DNA of 64,000 bases, from NCBI RefSeq assembly GCF_013294025.1, contig NZ_JABSNL010000006.1, positions 180,484-244,483 on the forward strand. Reading direction: 5' to 3'. Under the pieces are notes generated by a model. The model made no database searches. It was not told where the DNA came from and saw only the letters and a list, made by a program, of their open reading frames with translations. Positions within the stretch are counted from its first letter, which is position 1, and each line of letters starts with the position of its first letter. Shown here one piece after another: positions 39,238-48,586 of this stretch. Source of the stretch: Flavobacterium aeripolare. Its GTDB lineage: Bacteria > Bacteroidota > Bacteroidia > Flavobacteriales > Flavobacteriaceae. A program made the translations under genes and the position numbers.

Positions 39238-40089
39238 ATGAAAAATATATTTTATTTAGTACTGTTCTTTTCTCTTTCGTCCAGTACAATGGACAAATCT
39301 AGACTTGTTTTAAATGTTATGACTTTTAACATTCGATACGACAATCCAGATGATAATTTGAATAACTGGAAATATAGAAAAGAAGAAGCTGTAAAATTGA
39401 TTCTTTCCGAAAAAATTGACATTCTCGGTGCGCAGGAGGTATTAGTCAACCAATTAAAGGATATATCTAAAAAACTACCAGAATATGCTGTTATTGGAGT
39501 GGGTAGAGAAGACGGAAAAGAGAAAGGCGAGTTTAGCCCTATTTTCTATAAGAAAGGCAAATTTACAGTTGTGAAATCAGGGTATTTTTGGTTGAGTAAG
39601 ACACCAGAAAAACCTTCAAAAGGATGGGATGCTGTTTGTGAACGAATAGCAACATGGGCAGAATTTAAAGATAATATTACAGGAAAAAAGGTGTTTGTAT
39701 TAAATACTCATTTTGATCATTTAGGTACAGTAGCCAGAAAAGAAAGTGTCGCGTTAATAAAACAAAAAGTAGCATTATTAAGGACTGGTTTACCTCAGGT
39801 TATTATGGGAGATTTTAATGCAGAACCTGAATCGTCGGTGATCAAAAAAATGCTTGTTGCTACAGACTCGATTACCCTTTTTGACTCAAAATCAGTGGCT
39901 TCAAAGGTATATGGATCAGATTGGACTTTTAATGGATTTGGAACAATTCCCATTAAAGAACGAAAGATTATTGATTATATTTTTGTGAATAAAGAGATAA
40001 GTGTTAATAAATATTATGTCTCTGCCGAGACAGTGAATGGAGTTTTTTTGTCTGATCATGCTCCGGTGTTTATCAAAGTTTCTTTATAA
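39238..40089 (+). CDS. Secreted endonuclease/exonuclease/phosphatase (EEP) family hydrolase
   Basis: 283 residues from ATG 39238, which gives a signal-like N-terminus (MKNIFYLVLFFSLSSS); a start at 39211 adds nine residues. EEP fold motifs in order: MTFNIRYDNPDD, ILGAQEV (metal-binding Glu), NTHFDHLG, MGDFNAEPES and LSDHAPVF (catalytic Asp-His). Family members are metal-dependent phosphodiesterases or phosphatases. A secreted member within a mannan/N-glycan locus could remove phosphate from phosphorylated mannans, but there is no direct evidence; DNA or lipid phosphate are alternatives. Confidence 0.88.
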   Translation: MKNIFYLVLFFSLSSSTMDKSRLVLNVMTFNIRYDNPDDNLNNWKYRKEEAVKLILSEKIDILGAQEVLVNQLKDISKKLPEYAVIGVGREDGKEKGEFSPIFYKKGKFTVVKSGYFWLSKTPEKPSKGWDAVCERIATWAEFKDNITGKKVFVLNTHFDHLGTVARKESVALIKQKVALLRTGLPQVIMGDFNAEPESSVIKKMLVATDSITLFDSKSVASKVYGSDWTFNGFGTIPIKERKIIDYIFVNKEISVNKYYVSAETVNGVFLSDHAPVFIKVSL

Positions 40090-40172
40090 AGTTTTATAAG
40101 GTTTTTTGAGAATGAATTTTAAGATTATTAAAGTAAAATAATAGGTTAGCAATTTATAAATAAAGGATAATA

Positions 40173-42461
40173 ATGATAAAAAGGAATTTAATTTTATTGG
40201 CAATGTTTTTTTTGTTTTTTCAGTCAAGTGCTCAAACGAATAGTATTGACCCAGTAGACTATGTAAACCCTTTGATGGGAACACAATCAGCACATAACCT
40301 TTCTAATGGTAATACTTACCCTGCAATTGCCAGACCTTGGGGAATGAATTTTTGGACGCCTCAAACGGGTAAAATGGGGGACGGCTGGATCTACACCTAT
40401 ACAGCAGAGAAAATTAGAGGTTTTAAGCAAACGCATCAGCCATCGCCATGGATGAATGATTATGGTCAATTCTCAATCATGCCTATCACTGGGAAATTAG
40501 CTTTTACAGAAGAGGAAAGAGCAAGCTGGTTTAGTCATAAATCAGAAATTGTTAAACCTTATTATTACAGTGTCTATCTTGCTGATTATGATGTGACTAC
40601 TGAGGTGACTACCACAGAACGTGCCGCTCATTTTCAATTCACTTTTCCGGAGAACGAGCAGTCGTCAATAGTTATTGATGCTTTTGATAAAGGGTCGTAT
40701 GTAAAAATAATTCCAGAGCAGCATAAGATTATTGGATTCACGACTCGCAATAGTGGGGGTGTACCCAGTAATTTTAAAAACTATTTTGTTATAGTATTTG
40801 ATAAGCCATTTGAAACAAATTATACTTGGAGAGATTCCATTCTGGAACGCGATAAATTAGAGTTGACTGATGATCATGTAGGAGCCATAGTGAGTTTTAA
40901 AACTAAAAAAGGGGAGAAAATCAATGCGAGGATTGCATCTTCATTTATTAGTTTTGATCAAGCCGAACTGAATTTAAAGACTGAATTAGCTAATGTCCCT
41001 TTTGAGCAAACCGTTGCAGCTTCTAAAAAAGAATGGAATAACGTTCTAGGTAAAGTAGCAGTTGAGGGAGGAAGTGATGAGCAGCTCAAAACGTTTTATT
41101 CTTGTTTGTATCGCACGGTTTGTTTTCCACAAAAACAATATGAGATTGATTCTAAGGGAGAAATTGTTCATTATAGTCCTTACAATGGTAAAGTATTGCC
41201 AGGGTATATGTATGCGGGAACTGGTTTTTGGGATACATTCCGCGCCTTGTATCCTCTGTTGAATTTAGTTTATCCTTCGATAAATAAAGAGATGCAAGAA
41301 GGTTTGATTAATGATTACAAAGAAGGCGGTTTTTTACCAGAATGGTCAAGTCCGGGTTTTAGAAACGTAATGGTAGGGAATAATTCGGCGTCTGTTGTTT
41401 CAGATGCGTATATAAAAGGATTACGTGGATATGATATTAATAAATTATACGAAGCATTGTTACATGGTGCGAATAATGAAGGACCAATGGATGCAGTGGG
41501 TAGAAAAGGAGTTGAGTATTACAATACTTTAGGTTATGTTCCATACGATGTACAAATCAACGAGAACGCTGCACGAACACTGGAATATGCCTATGATGAT
41601 TTTGCTATTTGGAAATTAGCTAAAAAATTAAACCGTCCTAAAAAGGAGGTAAAGCTATTTGAAAAACGAATGATGAATTATAAAAACGTTTTTAATCCCT
41701 CTTTTGGACTCATGAGCGGTAGGAATAAAGACGGTAGTTTTCCGGCCGATTTCAATCCATTTAAATGGGGTGATGCTTTTACCGAAGGAAACAGCTGGCA
41801 TTATAGCTGGAGTGTTTTTCATGATATTCATGGCCTTATTGATTTAATGGGAGGGGAAAGTAAATTCACAGGTAAATTAGATTCGGTATTTAGTATGGCT
41901 CCTGTTTTTGATGAAAGTTATTACGGTTCTGTTATTCATGAAATTCGTGAAATGCAAATAATGAACATGGGGCAATACGCCCACGGAAATCAGCCTATTC
42001 AACATATGATTTATCTGTACAATTATGCAGGACAACCTTGGAAAACACAGTATTGGGCAAGAGAAGTAATGAACCGTCTGTATAAGCCAGAAGCCGATGG
42101 ATATTGTGGAGATGAAGACAATGGACAAACTTCTGCTTGGTACGTTTTTTCTGCGATGGGGTTTTATCCTGTTTGTCCAGCGACGGACGAATATGTTTTA
42201 GGAGCACCATTGTTTAAGAAGGTTACTTTGAATTTAGAAAATGGTAAGCAGCTAATTATAAATGCGCCAAATAATTCTGATAAAAATAAATATGTTAAAG
42301 AGTTAAAATGGAATAATAGTACTTATAGCAAGAACTATATCAATCATTTTGATTTGCTAAAAGGAACGACATTAGATTTCGAAATGGTTGGAACTCCTGA
42401 CAAAGAAAGAGGAACATCAGAAACGAGTTATCCGTATTCTTATTCCTCACAAAAAAAATAG
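40173..42461 (+). CDS. GH92 exo-alpha-mannosidase, secreted (copy 6, third subtype)
   Basis: 762 residues with a cleavable signal peptide (LFFQSSAQTN). N-terminal text is a third type: NPLMGTQSAHNLSNGNTYPA, MNFWTPQTGKMGDGW, FKQTHQPSPWMNDYGQFS. Its HWTPQT-like element is shared with copy 4 only. Acid motif TEGNSWHYSWSVFHD with Glu538; +1-site AHGNQPIQH (Glu of NEP replaced by Gln); base motif GDEDNGQTSAW. So the catalytic residues are kept while the substrate-side residues differ from copies 1, 2 and 5. Ends in a Ser/Tyr-rich tail. Confidence 0.95.
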   Translation: MIKRNLILLAMFFLFFQSSAQTNSIDPVDYVNPLMGTQSAHNLSNGNTYPAIARPWGMNFWTPQTGKMGDGWIYTYTAEKIRGFKQTHQPSPWMNDYGQFSIMPITGKLAFTEEERASWFSHKSEIVKPYYYSVYLADYDVTTEVTTTERAAHFQFTFPENEQSSIVIDAFDKGSYVKIIPEQHKIIGFTTRNSGGVPSNFKNYFVIVFDKPFETNYTWRDSILERDKLELTDDHVGAIVSFKTKKGEKINARIASSFISFDQAELNLKTELANVPFEQTVAASKKEWNNVLGKVAVEGGSDEQLKTFYSCLYRTVCFPQKQYEIDSKGEIVHYSPYNGKVLPGYMYAGTGFWDTFRALYPLLNLVYPSINKEMQEGLINDYKEGGFLPEWSSPGFRNVMVGNNSASVVSDAYIKGLRGYDINKLYEALLHGANNEGPMDAVGRKGVEYYNTLGYVPYDVQINENAARTLEYAYDDFAIWKLAKKLNRPKKEVKLFEKRMMNYKNVFNPSFGLMSGRNKDGSFPADFNPFKWGDAFTEGNSWHYSWSVFHDIHGLIDLMGGESKFTGKLDSVFSMAPVFDESYYGSVIHEIREMQIMNMGQYAHGNQPIQHMIYLYNYAGQPWKTQYWAREVMNRLYKPEADGYCGDEDNGQTSAWYVFSAMGFYPVCPATDEYVLGAPLFKKVTLNLENGKQLIINAPNNSDKNKYVKELKWNNSTYSKNYINHFDLLKGTTLDFEMVGTPDKERGTSETSYPYSYSSQKK

Positions 42462-42688
42462 ATTGCTATGCAGTCACGTAGAAAATTTATTCAGGATAGA
42501 GGTGTTTTGTCAACATTGCAGTCCCAATTTTCGCTCTAAATCAAGTGTTATATTGTTTTAAATATATTATCAGTACGATAATTGTTTTGGTTTTAATATT
42601 GGCAAGTAGTTTTTATTCAAAACGGAGAACAGTTTTTAGAGTGTATTAAGGTTGGAAAATGAAATTATAGTCAATTAAAAATAATAAG

Positions 42689-43681
42689 ATGAGTAATCGT
42701 AGAAATTTTATAAGAACAGCGGCAGTGGCTTCAGTAGCAGTTGCATTGAATTCTTTTGGAGTGAAACCCGAAGAGGAAAAAGCAGTATCAAAAAAGGTTA
42801 AGAAACCTATTGTGTTGTCTACTTGGAGATTTGGTATTGAGGCTAATGAGGCCGCTTGGCAAATTTTGAAAAATAAAGGACGTGCTTTAGATGCTGTTGA
42901 GGCGGGTGTAAAAGTTCCAGAAGGTGATCCGACGGAGCGAAGCGTAGGATATGGAGGACGACCGGATAGAGATGGGCGAGTAACGCTTGATTCTTGTATT
43001 ATGGATGAACAAGCTAATATTGGTTCAGTTGCCTGTTTAGAATACATCAAACATCCTATTACTGTAGCTCGTGCGGTGATGGAAAAAACACCTCACGTTA
43101 TGCTAGTGGGTGACGGCGCTTTACAGTTTGCATTATCTCAGGGATTTAAGAAAGAAAATTTATTGCTCGAAGAGTCTGAAAAAGAGTGGAAAGAGTGGCT
43201 TAAAACAAGTCAATATAAACCTATTGCTAATATTGAAAATCACGATACCATTGGTATGATTGCTTTGGATGCTAACGGTGATCTTTCAGGAGCCTGTACA
43301 ACTAGTGGAATGGCCTACAAAATGCATGGACGTGTTGGGGATTCTCCTATTATTGGAGCTGGTTTGTATGTTGATAACGAAATTGGTGCGGCGACTGCAA
43401 CGGGTCATGGTGAAGAAGTGATTCGGATTTCTGGTTGCCATTTGGTTGTCGAATTGATGCGCCAGGGAAAATCCCCGCAAAAAGCATGTGAAGAAGCTGT
43501 TGACCGAATCGTAAAATTAACAAAGAGTAGAAACAAGGAATTAAAAGATATACAAGTGGGTTTTATAGCTTTAAATAAACAGGGAGAATATGGTTCTTAT
43601 TGTATTCAAGGAGGGTTTAATTATGCGGTTCATGATGACACAGGAAACCGATTAATTGATGCTAATTATTTTATGAAGTAA
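42689..43681 (+). CDS. N4-(beta-N-acetylglucosaminyl)-L-asparaginase (glycosylasparaginase)
   Basis: 330 residues of the Ntn-hydrolase family. The nucleophile is Thr187 in NHDTIGMIALD, exposed by autocleavage between Asp186 and Thr187; substrate-binding motifs GRVGDSPIIGAGLYVDNE and TGHGE follow. It splits the GlcNAc-Asn bond at the base of an N-glycan, giving Asp, ammonia and GlcNAc. The N-terminus has a twin-arginine signal (NRRNFIRTAAVASVAVA), so it is exported folded or pre-processed. The 227 bases upstream contain no gene. It gives a strong sign that the locus acts on N-glycans attached to Asn. Confidence 0.93.
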   Translation: MSNRRNFIRTAAVASVAVALNSFGVKPEEEKAVSKKVKKPIVLSTWRFGIEANEAAWQILKNKGRALDAVEAGVKVPEGDPTERSVGYGGRPDRDGRVTLDSCIMDEQANIGSVACLEYIKHPITVARAVMEKTPHVMLVGDGALQFALSQGFKKENLLLEESEKEWKEWLKTSQYKPIANIENHDTIGMIALDANGDLSGACTTSGMAYKMHGRVGDSPIIGAGLYVDNEIGAATATGHGEEVIRISGCHLVVELMRQGKSPQKACEEAVDRIVKLTKSRNKELKDIQVGFIALNKQGEYGSYCIQGGFNYAVHDDTGNRLIDANYFMK

Positions 43682-43760
43682 ATATGCAATTAATTGGTAA
43701 CAAATACCAAAAATGACAAGTAAATTTTATTTGATGTTTTAAAAGAATAAATAGCGGTAT

Positions 43761-44438
43761 ATGAAAAAGGATCAACTGGAAATCGCGTGTTTCAATAGGG
43801 AATCAGCACTTATTGCACAAGAAAGCGGTGCAGACAGAGTTGAATTATGTGCCAATATGAAAGAAGGAGGAACAACTCCTGATTTTAAAACTGTGGAAGC
43901 AGTAAGGAAGGAGCTGTCTATAAAATTGAATGTAATGATTCGTCCTCGTGGCGGAGATTTTGTCTATTCCTATGATGAATTAGAACAAATGAAAGCTGAA
44001 ATTGTAGCATTTAAAAAATTACAAGTAGATGGTTTTGTTTTTGGAATTTTAGATAAAGATGGCAACGTAAATAAAGAACAAAATACAGCATTAGTAAAAT
44101 TAGCCTATCCGTGTCCTTGTATATTTCATCGCGCTTTTGATGTAGTAAAAAATATTGATGAATCTTTAGAAACGATTATTGAATGCGGTTTTACCACTAT
44201 TCTGACTTCTGGACAAGAAAAGAATGTAGTAGAAGGGATTGAAGTATTAGCTGAATTAGTTAAAAAAGCAAACAGTAGAATTGTGATTATGCCTGGAGGC
44301 GGATTGCGTTCGTCAAATATTGGTTTAGTAAAGAAAAATACAAATGCCTTATTTTATCATTCTTCTGCTATTGTCGACTTAACCGAAACAGCAAATGGAA
44401 ATGAGATTAAGGCAATACAAAATAATTTGGAATTATAG
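43761..44438 (+). CDS. cutC: CutC family protein
   Basis: 225 residues, cytoplasmic TIM barrel. Motifs: LEIACFNRESALIAQESGADRVELC, TPDFKTVE, VMIRPRGGDFVYS, VDGFVFGILDKDGNV, IFHRAFDVV, TILTSGQEKNVVEG, IVIMPGGGLRSSN. CutC was named for copper homeostasis in E. coli, but that role is contested. Here it sits between glycosylasparaginase and a GH20 hexosaminidase and is co-directional, so a role in sugar metabolism is as plausible as one in copper handling; that is inference. Confidence 0.92.
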   Translation: MKKDQLEIACFNRESALIAQESGADRVELCANMKEGGTTPDFKTVEAVRKELSIKLNVMIRPRGGDFVYSYDELEQMKAEIVAFKKLQVDGFVFGILDKDGNVNKEQNTALVKLAYPCPCIFHRAFDVVKNIDESLETIIECGFTTILTSGQEKNVVEGIEVLAELVKKANSRIVIMPGGGLRSSNIGLVKKNTNALFYHSSAIVDLTETANGNEIKAIQNNLEL

Positions 44439-44679
44439 TTCTGCATCTTTTAACTAATAAGTTAAGTGTGAAAATAAGCAGAACCTAAAATACTTTAGAA
44501 TTTATACAGAATATTAGCTATAAAGATGTTATTGATTAAGGATTCATATTAAGGTCCGAGTAATACTTAAAATTTACGGCTAAATAGTGTGTTGATTTTG
44601 AAATGAATACATATAAAACATAGAAGCTTTTTAAACGATTTAAGAATTAATTACAGCTTAAAAAATAGGATAGTAAATT

Positions 44680-46758
44680 ATGAAGAATATTTTAATGTTA
44701 TTGCTTGTTGCTTTTGTATCAAATGCTCAAATTAAAAAAGAACAACTGGATTTGATGCCATGGCCTCAAAATATAAATCTAAATAAAGGTGTTTTTACCC
44801 TAACAAAAAACTTTAAAGTTAATATTACCGGGGATCCCAACTCAAGGATTTTTGTGGGCGCAACGCATTTTTTAAGAAGGCTAGATGGCAGGACTGGATT
44901 GTTTCTGGAGCAGGGATTCATTACAAAGATCAATGAGTTTCCATCTGCTGAATTACAAATAAACTGTCAGAGTAGTGGTGTCTTAGGATTAAATGAAGAC
45001 GAAAATTATGTTTTGGAGGTAGAACCAAATCTAATACGAATTAATGCTGCTAATGACCTTGGCGCCCTTCATGCTTTAGAAACCTTACTACAGCTATTGC
45101 AAAACAACAGTACGGATTTCTATTTTCCAACAGCTGTTATTTCAGATAATCCAAGATTTACTTGGAGGGGATTGATGATTGATGCGGCCAGACACTTTCA
45201 GCCAGTGGATGTCATCAAAAGAAATCTTGATGCGATGGCTTCGGTTAAAATGAATGTGTTTCATTGGCATTTGGTCGATGATCAGGGTTGGAGAATTGAA
45301 GTTAAAAACCATCCAAAACTTACAGAACTAGCTTCAGATGGAGATTATTATACTCAAGAAGAAATTAGAAGCATCGTAAAATATGCCGATGAAAGAGGTA
45401 TTATGGTTGTTCCAGAGATTGATGTTCCTGGACACGCATCTGCCTTGCTAACTGCGTATCCTGAATTAGGTAGTAAAAAAAATAATTTAGACAAAGGGAT
45501 TTTAAAAACAAACGAGCAAACTTTAGTGAACTATTCGATTGAAAGAAATGCAGGGATTTTTACGCCTACATTAGATCCTTCAAATCCCAAAACATATCAA
45601 TTGTTGAGTGAAATTTTTGATGAAGTTTGTCCTTTATTCTCCGGTGACTATTTCCATATTGGAGGCGATGAGAACGAAGGAAAAGATTGGGATACTAATC
45701 CTAAAATACAAGAGTTTAAGAGAGAAAAGAAGTTAGCAAATAACCACGAATTACAAACCTATTTTACGATGCAATTGGTCCCAATGCTAAGAAAGCATAA
45801 CAAACAATTAATGGGGTGGGAGGAAATAATGACAAAGAACATGTCTAAAAGCGCTATTATTCATTCATGGAAAGGACTAAACGAAGGTCTGTCAAAAGGT
45901 AGTTCTATTGCAGCAGCTGCAAAAAATGGTTATAAAACAGTTTTGTCAAACGGATATTATCTTGATTTGATGCAAAATATGGAAGACCATTATTTGAATG
46001 ATCCAATACCTAAAAATACAGTTCTAAGCTTAGAAGAAAAAGAACGAATATTAGGTGGAGAGGCAACTATGTGGAGCGAGTTAGTAACTCCTTTGACTAT
46101 AGATTCTAGAATTTGGCCTAGAACAGCCGCGATAGCTGAACGACTCTGGTCGAGTCGTGATATTACTGACTTGAATAGTTTGCACAAAAGAATAAAAGGA
46201 GTTTCCTTCCATTTGGAAGAACTTGGAATAACACATTTAAAAAACAAAGGAGTACTCTTGAGAAATATTAGTAATAATCAGGAAACTACCGCTCTCAAAG
46301 ACTTTTCTAATGTTTGCGAACCATTAAAAATTTATACACGAAATAGTGGTGGAACCGAATATCAAACGTATTCACCATTTACTTTATTTGCAGACGCTTG
46401 TACTTCTGACGCTTCTGACGCCTATGATTTTAATGTAATTGTAGATAATTATTTGGTAGATAAAAGTGGTGAAAATCAAGTTGCACTTACTAATTATTTC
46501 AGCAAGTGGATCAATATGAATTCAGATTTAGTGGAGATGAGTGCCAATGCACCTTTGGTTCAACCACTTTTACCTTTGTCAAAAAGTCTAAGTGATATTT
46601 CAGTGCAAATTTTATTGGCCCTGGAGAAAAAGAAAACGGACTCTTCTCTTCTGAGTAATTTATTAGAGGAATGCAATGCTAAAAACCATGCGGATGTTGA
46701 ACTAGCAGTATATGCCAGTTTAAAAAAGATGGTAACATATATAGATTTAAAGGACTGA
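44680..46758 (+). CDS. GH20 beta-N-acetylhexosaminidase (copy 2)
   Basis: 692 residues with signal peptide (VAFVSNAQIKK). GH20b domain to about 150, then the TIM barrel with FTWRGLMIDAARHFQ, FHWHLVDDQGWRIEVKNHP, PEIDVPGHASALLTAYPEL and HIGGDENEGKDW (Asp330-Glu331 catalytic). ATMWSELV carries the pocket Trp. The C-terminal 180 residues are helical and unassigned; there is no discoidin-like domain as in copy 1. It lies between CutC and the MFS transporter. The two GH20 enzymes differ outside the barrel, pointing to different GlcNAc linkages or locations. Confidence 0.94.
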   Translation: MKNILMLLLVAFVSNAQIKKEQLDLMPWPQNINLNKGVFTLTKNFKVNITGDPNSRIFVGATHFLRRLDGRTGLFLEQGFITKINEFPSAELQINCQSSGVLGLNEDENYVLEVEPNLIRINAANDLGALHALETLLQLLQNNSTDFYFPTAVISDNPRFTWRGLMIDAARHFQPVDVIKRNLDAMASVKMNVFHWHLVDDQGWRIEVKNHPKLTELASDGDYYTQEEIRSIVKYADERGIMVVPEIDVPGHASALLTAYPELGSKKNNLDKGILKTNEQTLVNYSIERNAGIFTPTLDPSNPKTYQLLSEIFDEVCPLFSGDYFHIGGDENEGKDWDTNPKIQEFKREKKLANNHELQTYFTMQLVPMLRKHNKQLMGWEEIMTKNMSKSAIIHSWKGLNEGLSKGSSIAAAAKNGYKTVLSNGYYLDLMQNMEDHYLNDPIPKNTVLSLEEKERILGGEATMWSELVTPLTIDSRIWPRTAAIAERLWSSRDITDLNSLHKRIKGVSFHLEELGITHLKNKGVLLRNISNNQETTALKDFSNVCEPLKIYTRNSGGTEYQTYSPFTLFADACTSDASDAYDFNVIVDNYLVDKSGENQVALTNYFSKWINMNSDLVEMSANAPLVQPLLPLSKSLSDISVQILLALEKKKTDSSLLSNLLEECNAKNHADVELAVYASLKKMVTYIDLKD

Positions 46759-46876
46759 AAAATAGACACTGTGCTGATTGATGTATAATAGAATTCAGTA
46801 TTAGATCTATTTAAGGAACTTTTAGGCTAAAAATATTTAACTACTAACTAATTTTTAATTAATCAATTATTTTACC

Positions 46877-48313
46877 ATGAATACAGAAAATTCAGAAACG
46901 AAATGGGGACAATTTATCCCTTTAGCTATTGTATTCTTCTTTTGGGGATTTGTAGCTGCCAGTAATGACATATTAATACCAGTATTTAAAAAAGCGTTTG
47001 ATTTGTCGCAAGGGGAGAGTCAGTTAGTCTCTTTGGCCTTTTACATTGCTTATACAGTAGGTTCTTTGATATATATGGGGATTTCTCTTTTAATAAAACA
47101 AGATATTGTCAATAAGATTGGGTATAAAAATGGATTAGCTTTAGGGTTGGCTATTTCTGCAATGGGAACATTGCTCTTTTACCCTGCGGCAAATATGAGT
47201 TCTTTTCCCTTAATGTTATCCGGCTTATTCATTGTAGCCTTGGGTTTCTCTTTACAACAAACTGTTGCAAATCCACTGGCTATTGCTTTAGGCCCATTGA
47301 CCACGGGATCACAACGTTTAACAATGGCAGGAGGAATCAATAATCTTGGAACTACCATTGGTCCTCTAATTGTGAGTTTTGCTATTTTTGGTACAAATGT
47401 AGCAGGTAGCACTGAGATGAGTATTGAAAGTGTGAAAATCCCTTATTTAGTATTGGGACTGGCTTTTTTAATTGTAGCGATCTTATTAAAATTCTCGTCA
47501 CTTCCAGAAAAACCCAAAACAATCTTAGAAGTGATAGACGAAGCGGCTGTTTCAAAAAGATCAGCCTTACAGTACCCTCAATTGGTTTTAGGGATGGTTG
47601 CCATTTTTGTATATGTTGGTGTTGAGGTTTCTACTGCCAGTAATTTACCAGCTTATATGGAAAAGCATTTAGGGTTTTTAACACAAGATGTCGCTCCCTA
47701 CATTTCCTTATATTGGGCGAGTTTAATGATTGGTCGTTGGACCGGAGCTGTTGAAGCATTTACGAATGATATGAACTTGCGAAGAGTACTGCGTTTCTTG
47801 GCTCCTTATTTGGCTTTTGGCGTGTTCTTAGCTGTAAATGCTATTGCTAAACATGATTTGACTCCATTCTATATTTATGGTTTAGTTATTTTAGTATTGA
47901 TTGCCGCAGACATTGCTAGTAAAGGAAATCCTGCGAGAATGCTACTCATTTTTTCGTCCTTAGGAATAGTAGCGCTACTAATAGGAATGGGTACAAGTGG
48001 GATGGTTAGTGTTTATGCTATCACCAGCGTTGGTTTATTCTGTAGTACGCTGTGGCCTTGTATCTTTACTTTGGCAGTAAGCGGATTAGGAAAGCACACG
48101 AGTCAAGGGAGTAGTTTCTTAATAATGATGATTATGGGTGGTGGAATTGTGAGCTGGTTGCAAGGATCCATTTCAGAAGTTATCGGTATTCAAAATAGTT
48201 ATATTGTAGGCGTTTTATGTTTTGCCTATTTGGTTTTTTATGCTTGGAGGGTCAGTGGTATTCTTAAAGCCCAAGGAATTAATTTTGATACTAAAATAGC
48301 CGGAGGGCATTAG
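46877..48313 (+). CDS. MFS sugar transporter (NagP/FucP-like)
   Basis: 478 residues, 12 predicted membrane helices, inner membrane. N-terminal FFFWGFVAASNDILIPVFKK, then LSQGESQLVSLAFYIAYTVG and a well-conserved LQQTVANPLAIALGP typical of the FHS/glucose-galactose-fucose MFS branch; LWPCIFTLAVSGLGKHTSQG is the matching C-half motif. Following a GH20 gene, it is likely an importer of GlcNAc or other monosaccharide made in the periplasm. It is the second inner-membrane sugar transporter of the locus besides the SSS symporter. Confidence 0.9.
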   Translation: MNTENSETKWGQFIPLAIVFFFWGFVAASNDILIPVFKKAFDLSQGESQLVSLAFYIAYTVGSLIYMGISLLIKQDIVNKIGYKNGLALGLAISAMGTLLFYPAANMSSFPLMLSGLFIVALGFSLQQTVANPLAIALGPLTTGSQRLTMAGGINNLGTTIGPLIVSFAIFGTNVAGSTEMSIESVKIPYLVLGLAFLIVAILLKFSSLPEKPKTILEVIDEAAVSKRSALQYPQLVLGMVAIFVYVGVEVSTASNLPAYMEKHLGFLTQDVAPYISLYWASLMIGRWTGAVEAFTNDMNLRRVLRFLAPYLAFGVFLAVNAIAKHDLTPFYIYGLVILVLIAADIASKGNPARMLLIFSSLGIVALLIGMGTSGMVSVYAITSVGLFCSTLWPCIFTLAVSGLGKHTSQGSSFLIMMIMGGGIVSWLQGSISEVIGIQNSYIVGVLCFAYLVFYAWRVSGILKAQGINFDTKIAGGH

Positions 48314-48586
48314 TTTTAAGTAGAATAAAGTAATTGTATAAATAAAAATTTTCGTTCTAAAATAAAATTTCTTTAATGTATATCGAACATTTGACTGTAC
48401 AGGGACGCTTTGGAATGGAATTTTAGCTTATGTAGCCAAGAATATGTGTCCTTGTACTCACGCTAAGTTCATAAAATACAAAACCGTTGAACGATTACGG
48501 TAAAATTACAAGATTGAAATTAAAGACTTATAAATAGTTTTTCAATTGGATAAAAATAATTGTTTGCATCCACTAAACACAATGAT

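Noticed and set aside
42646..43050. 134-codon minus-strand frame
   Set aside because: Lies wholly over the glycosylasparaginase start and is its shadow; low-complexity Ser/Pro/Ala text.
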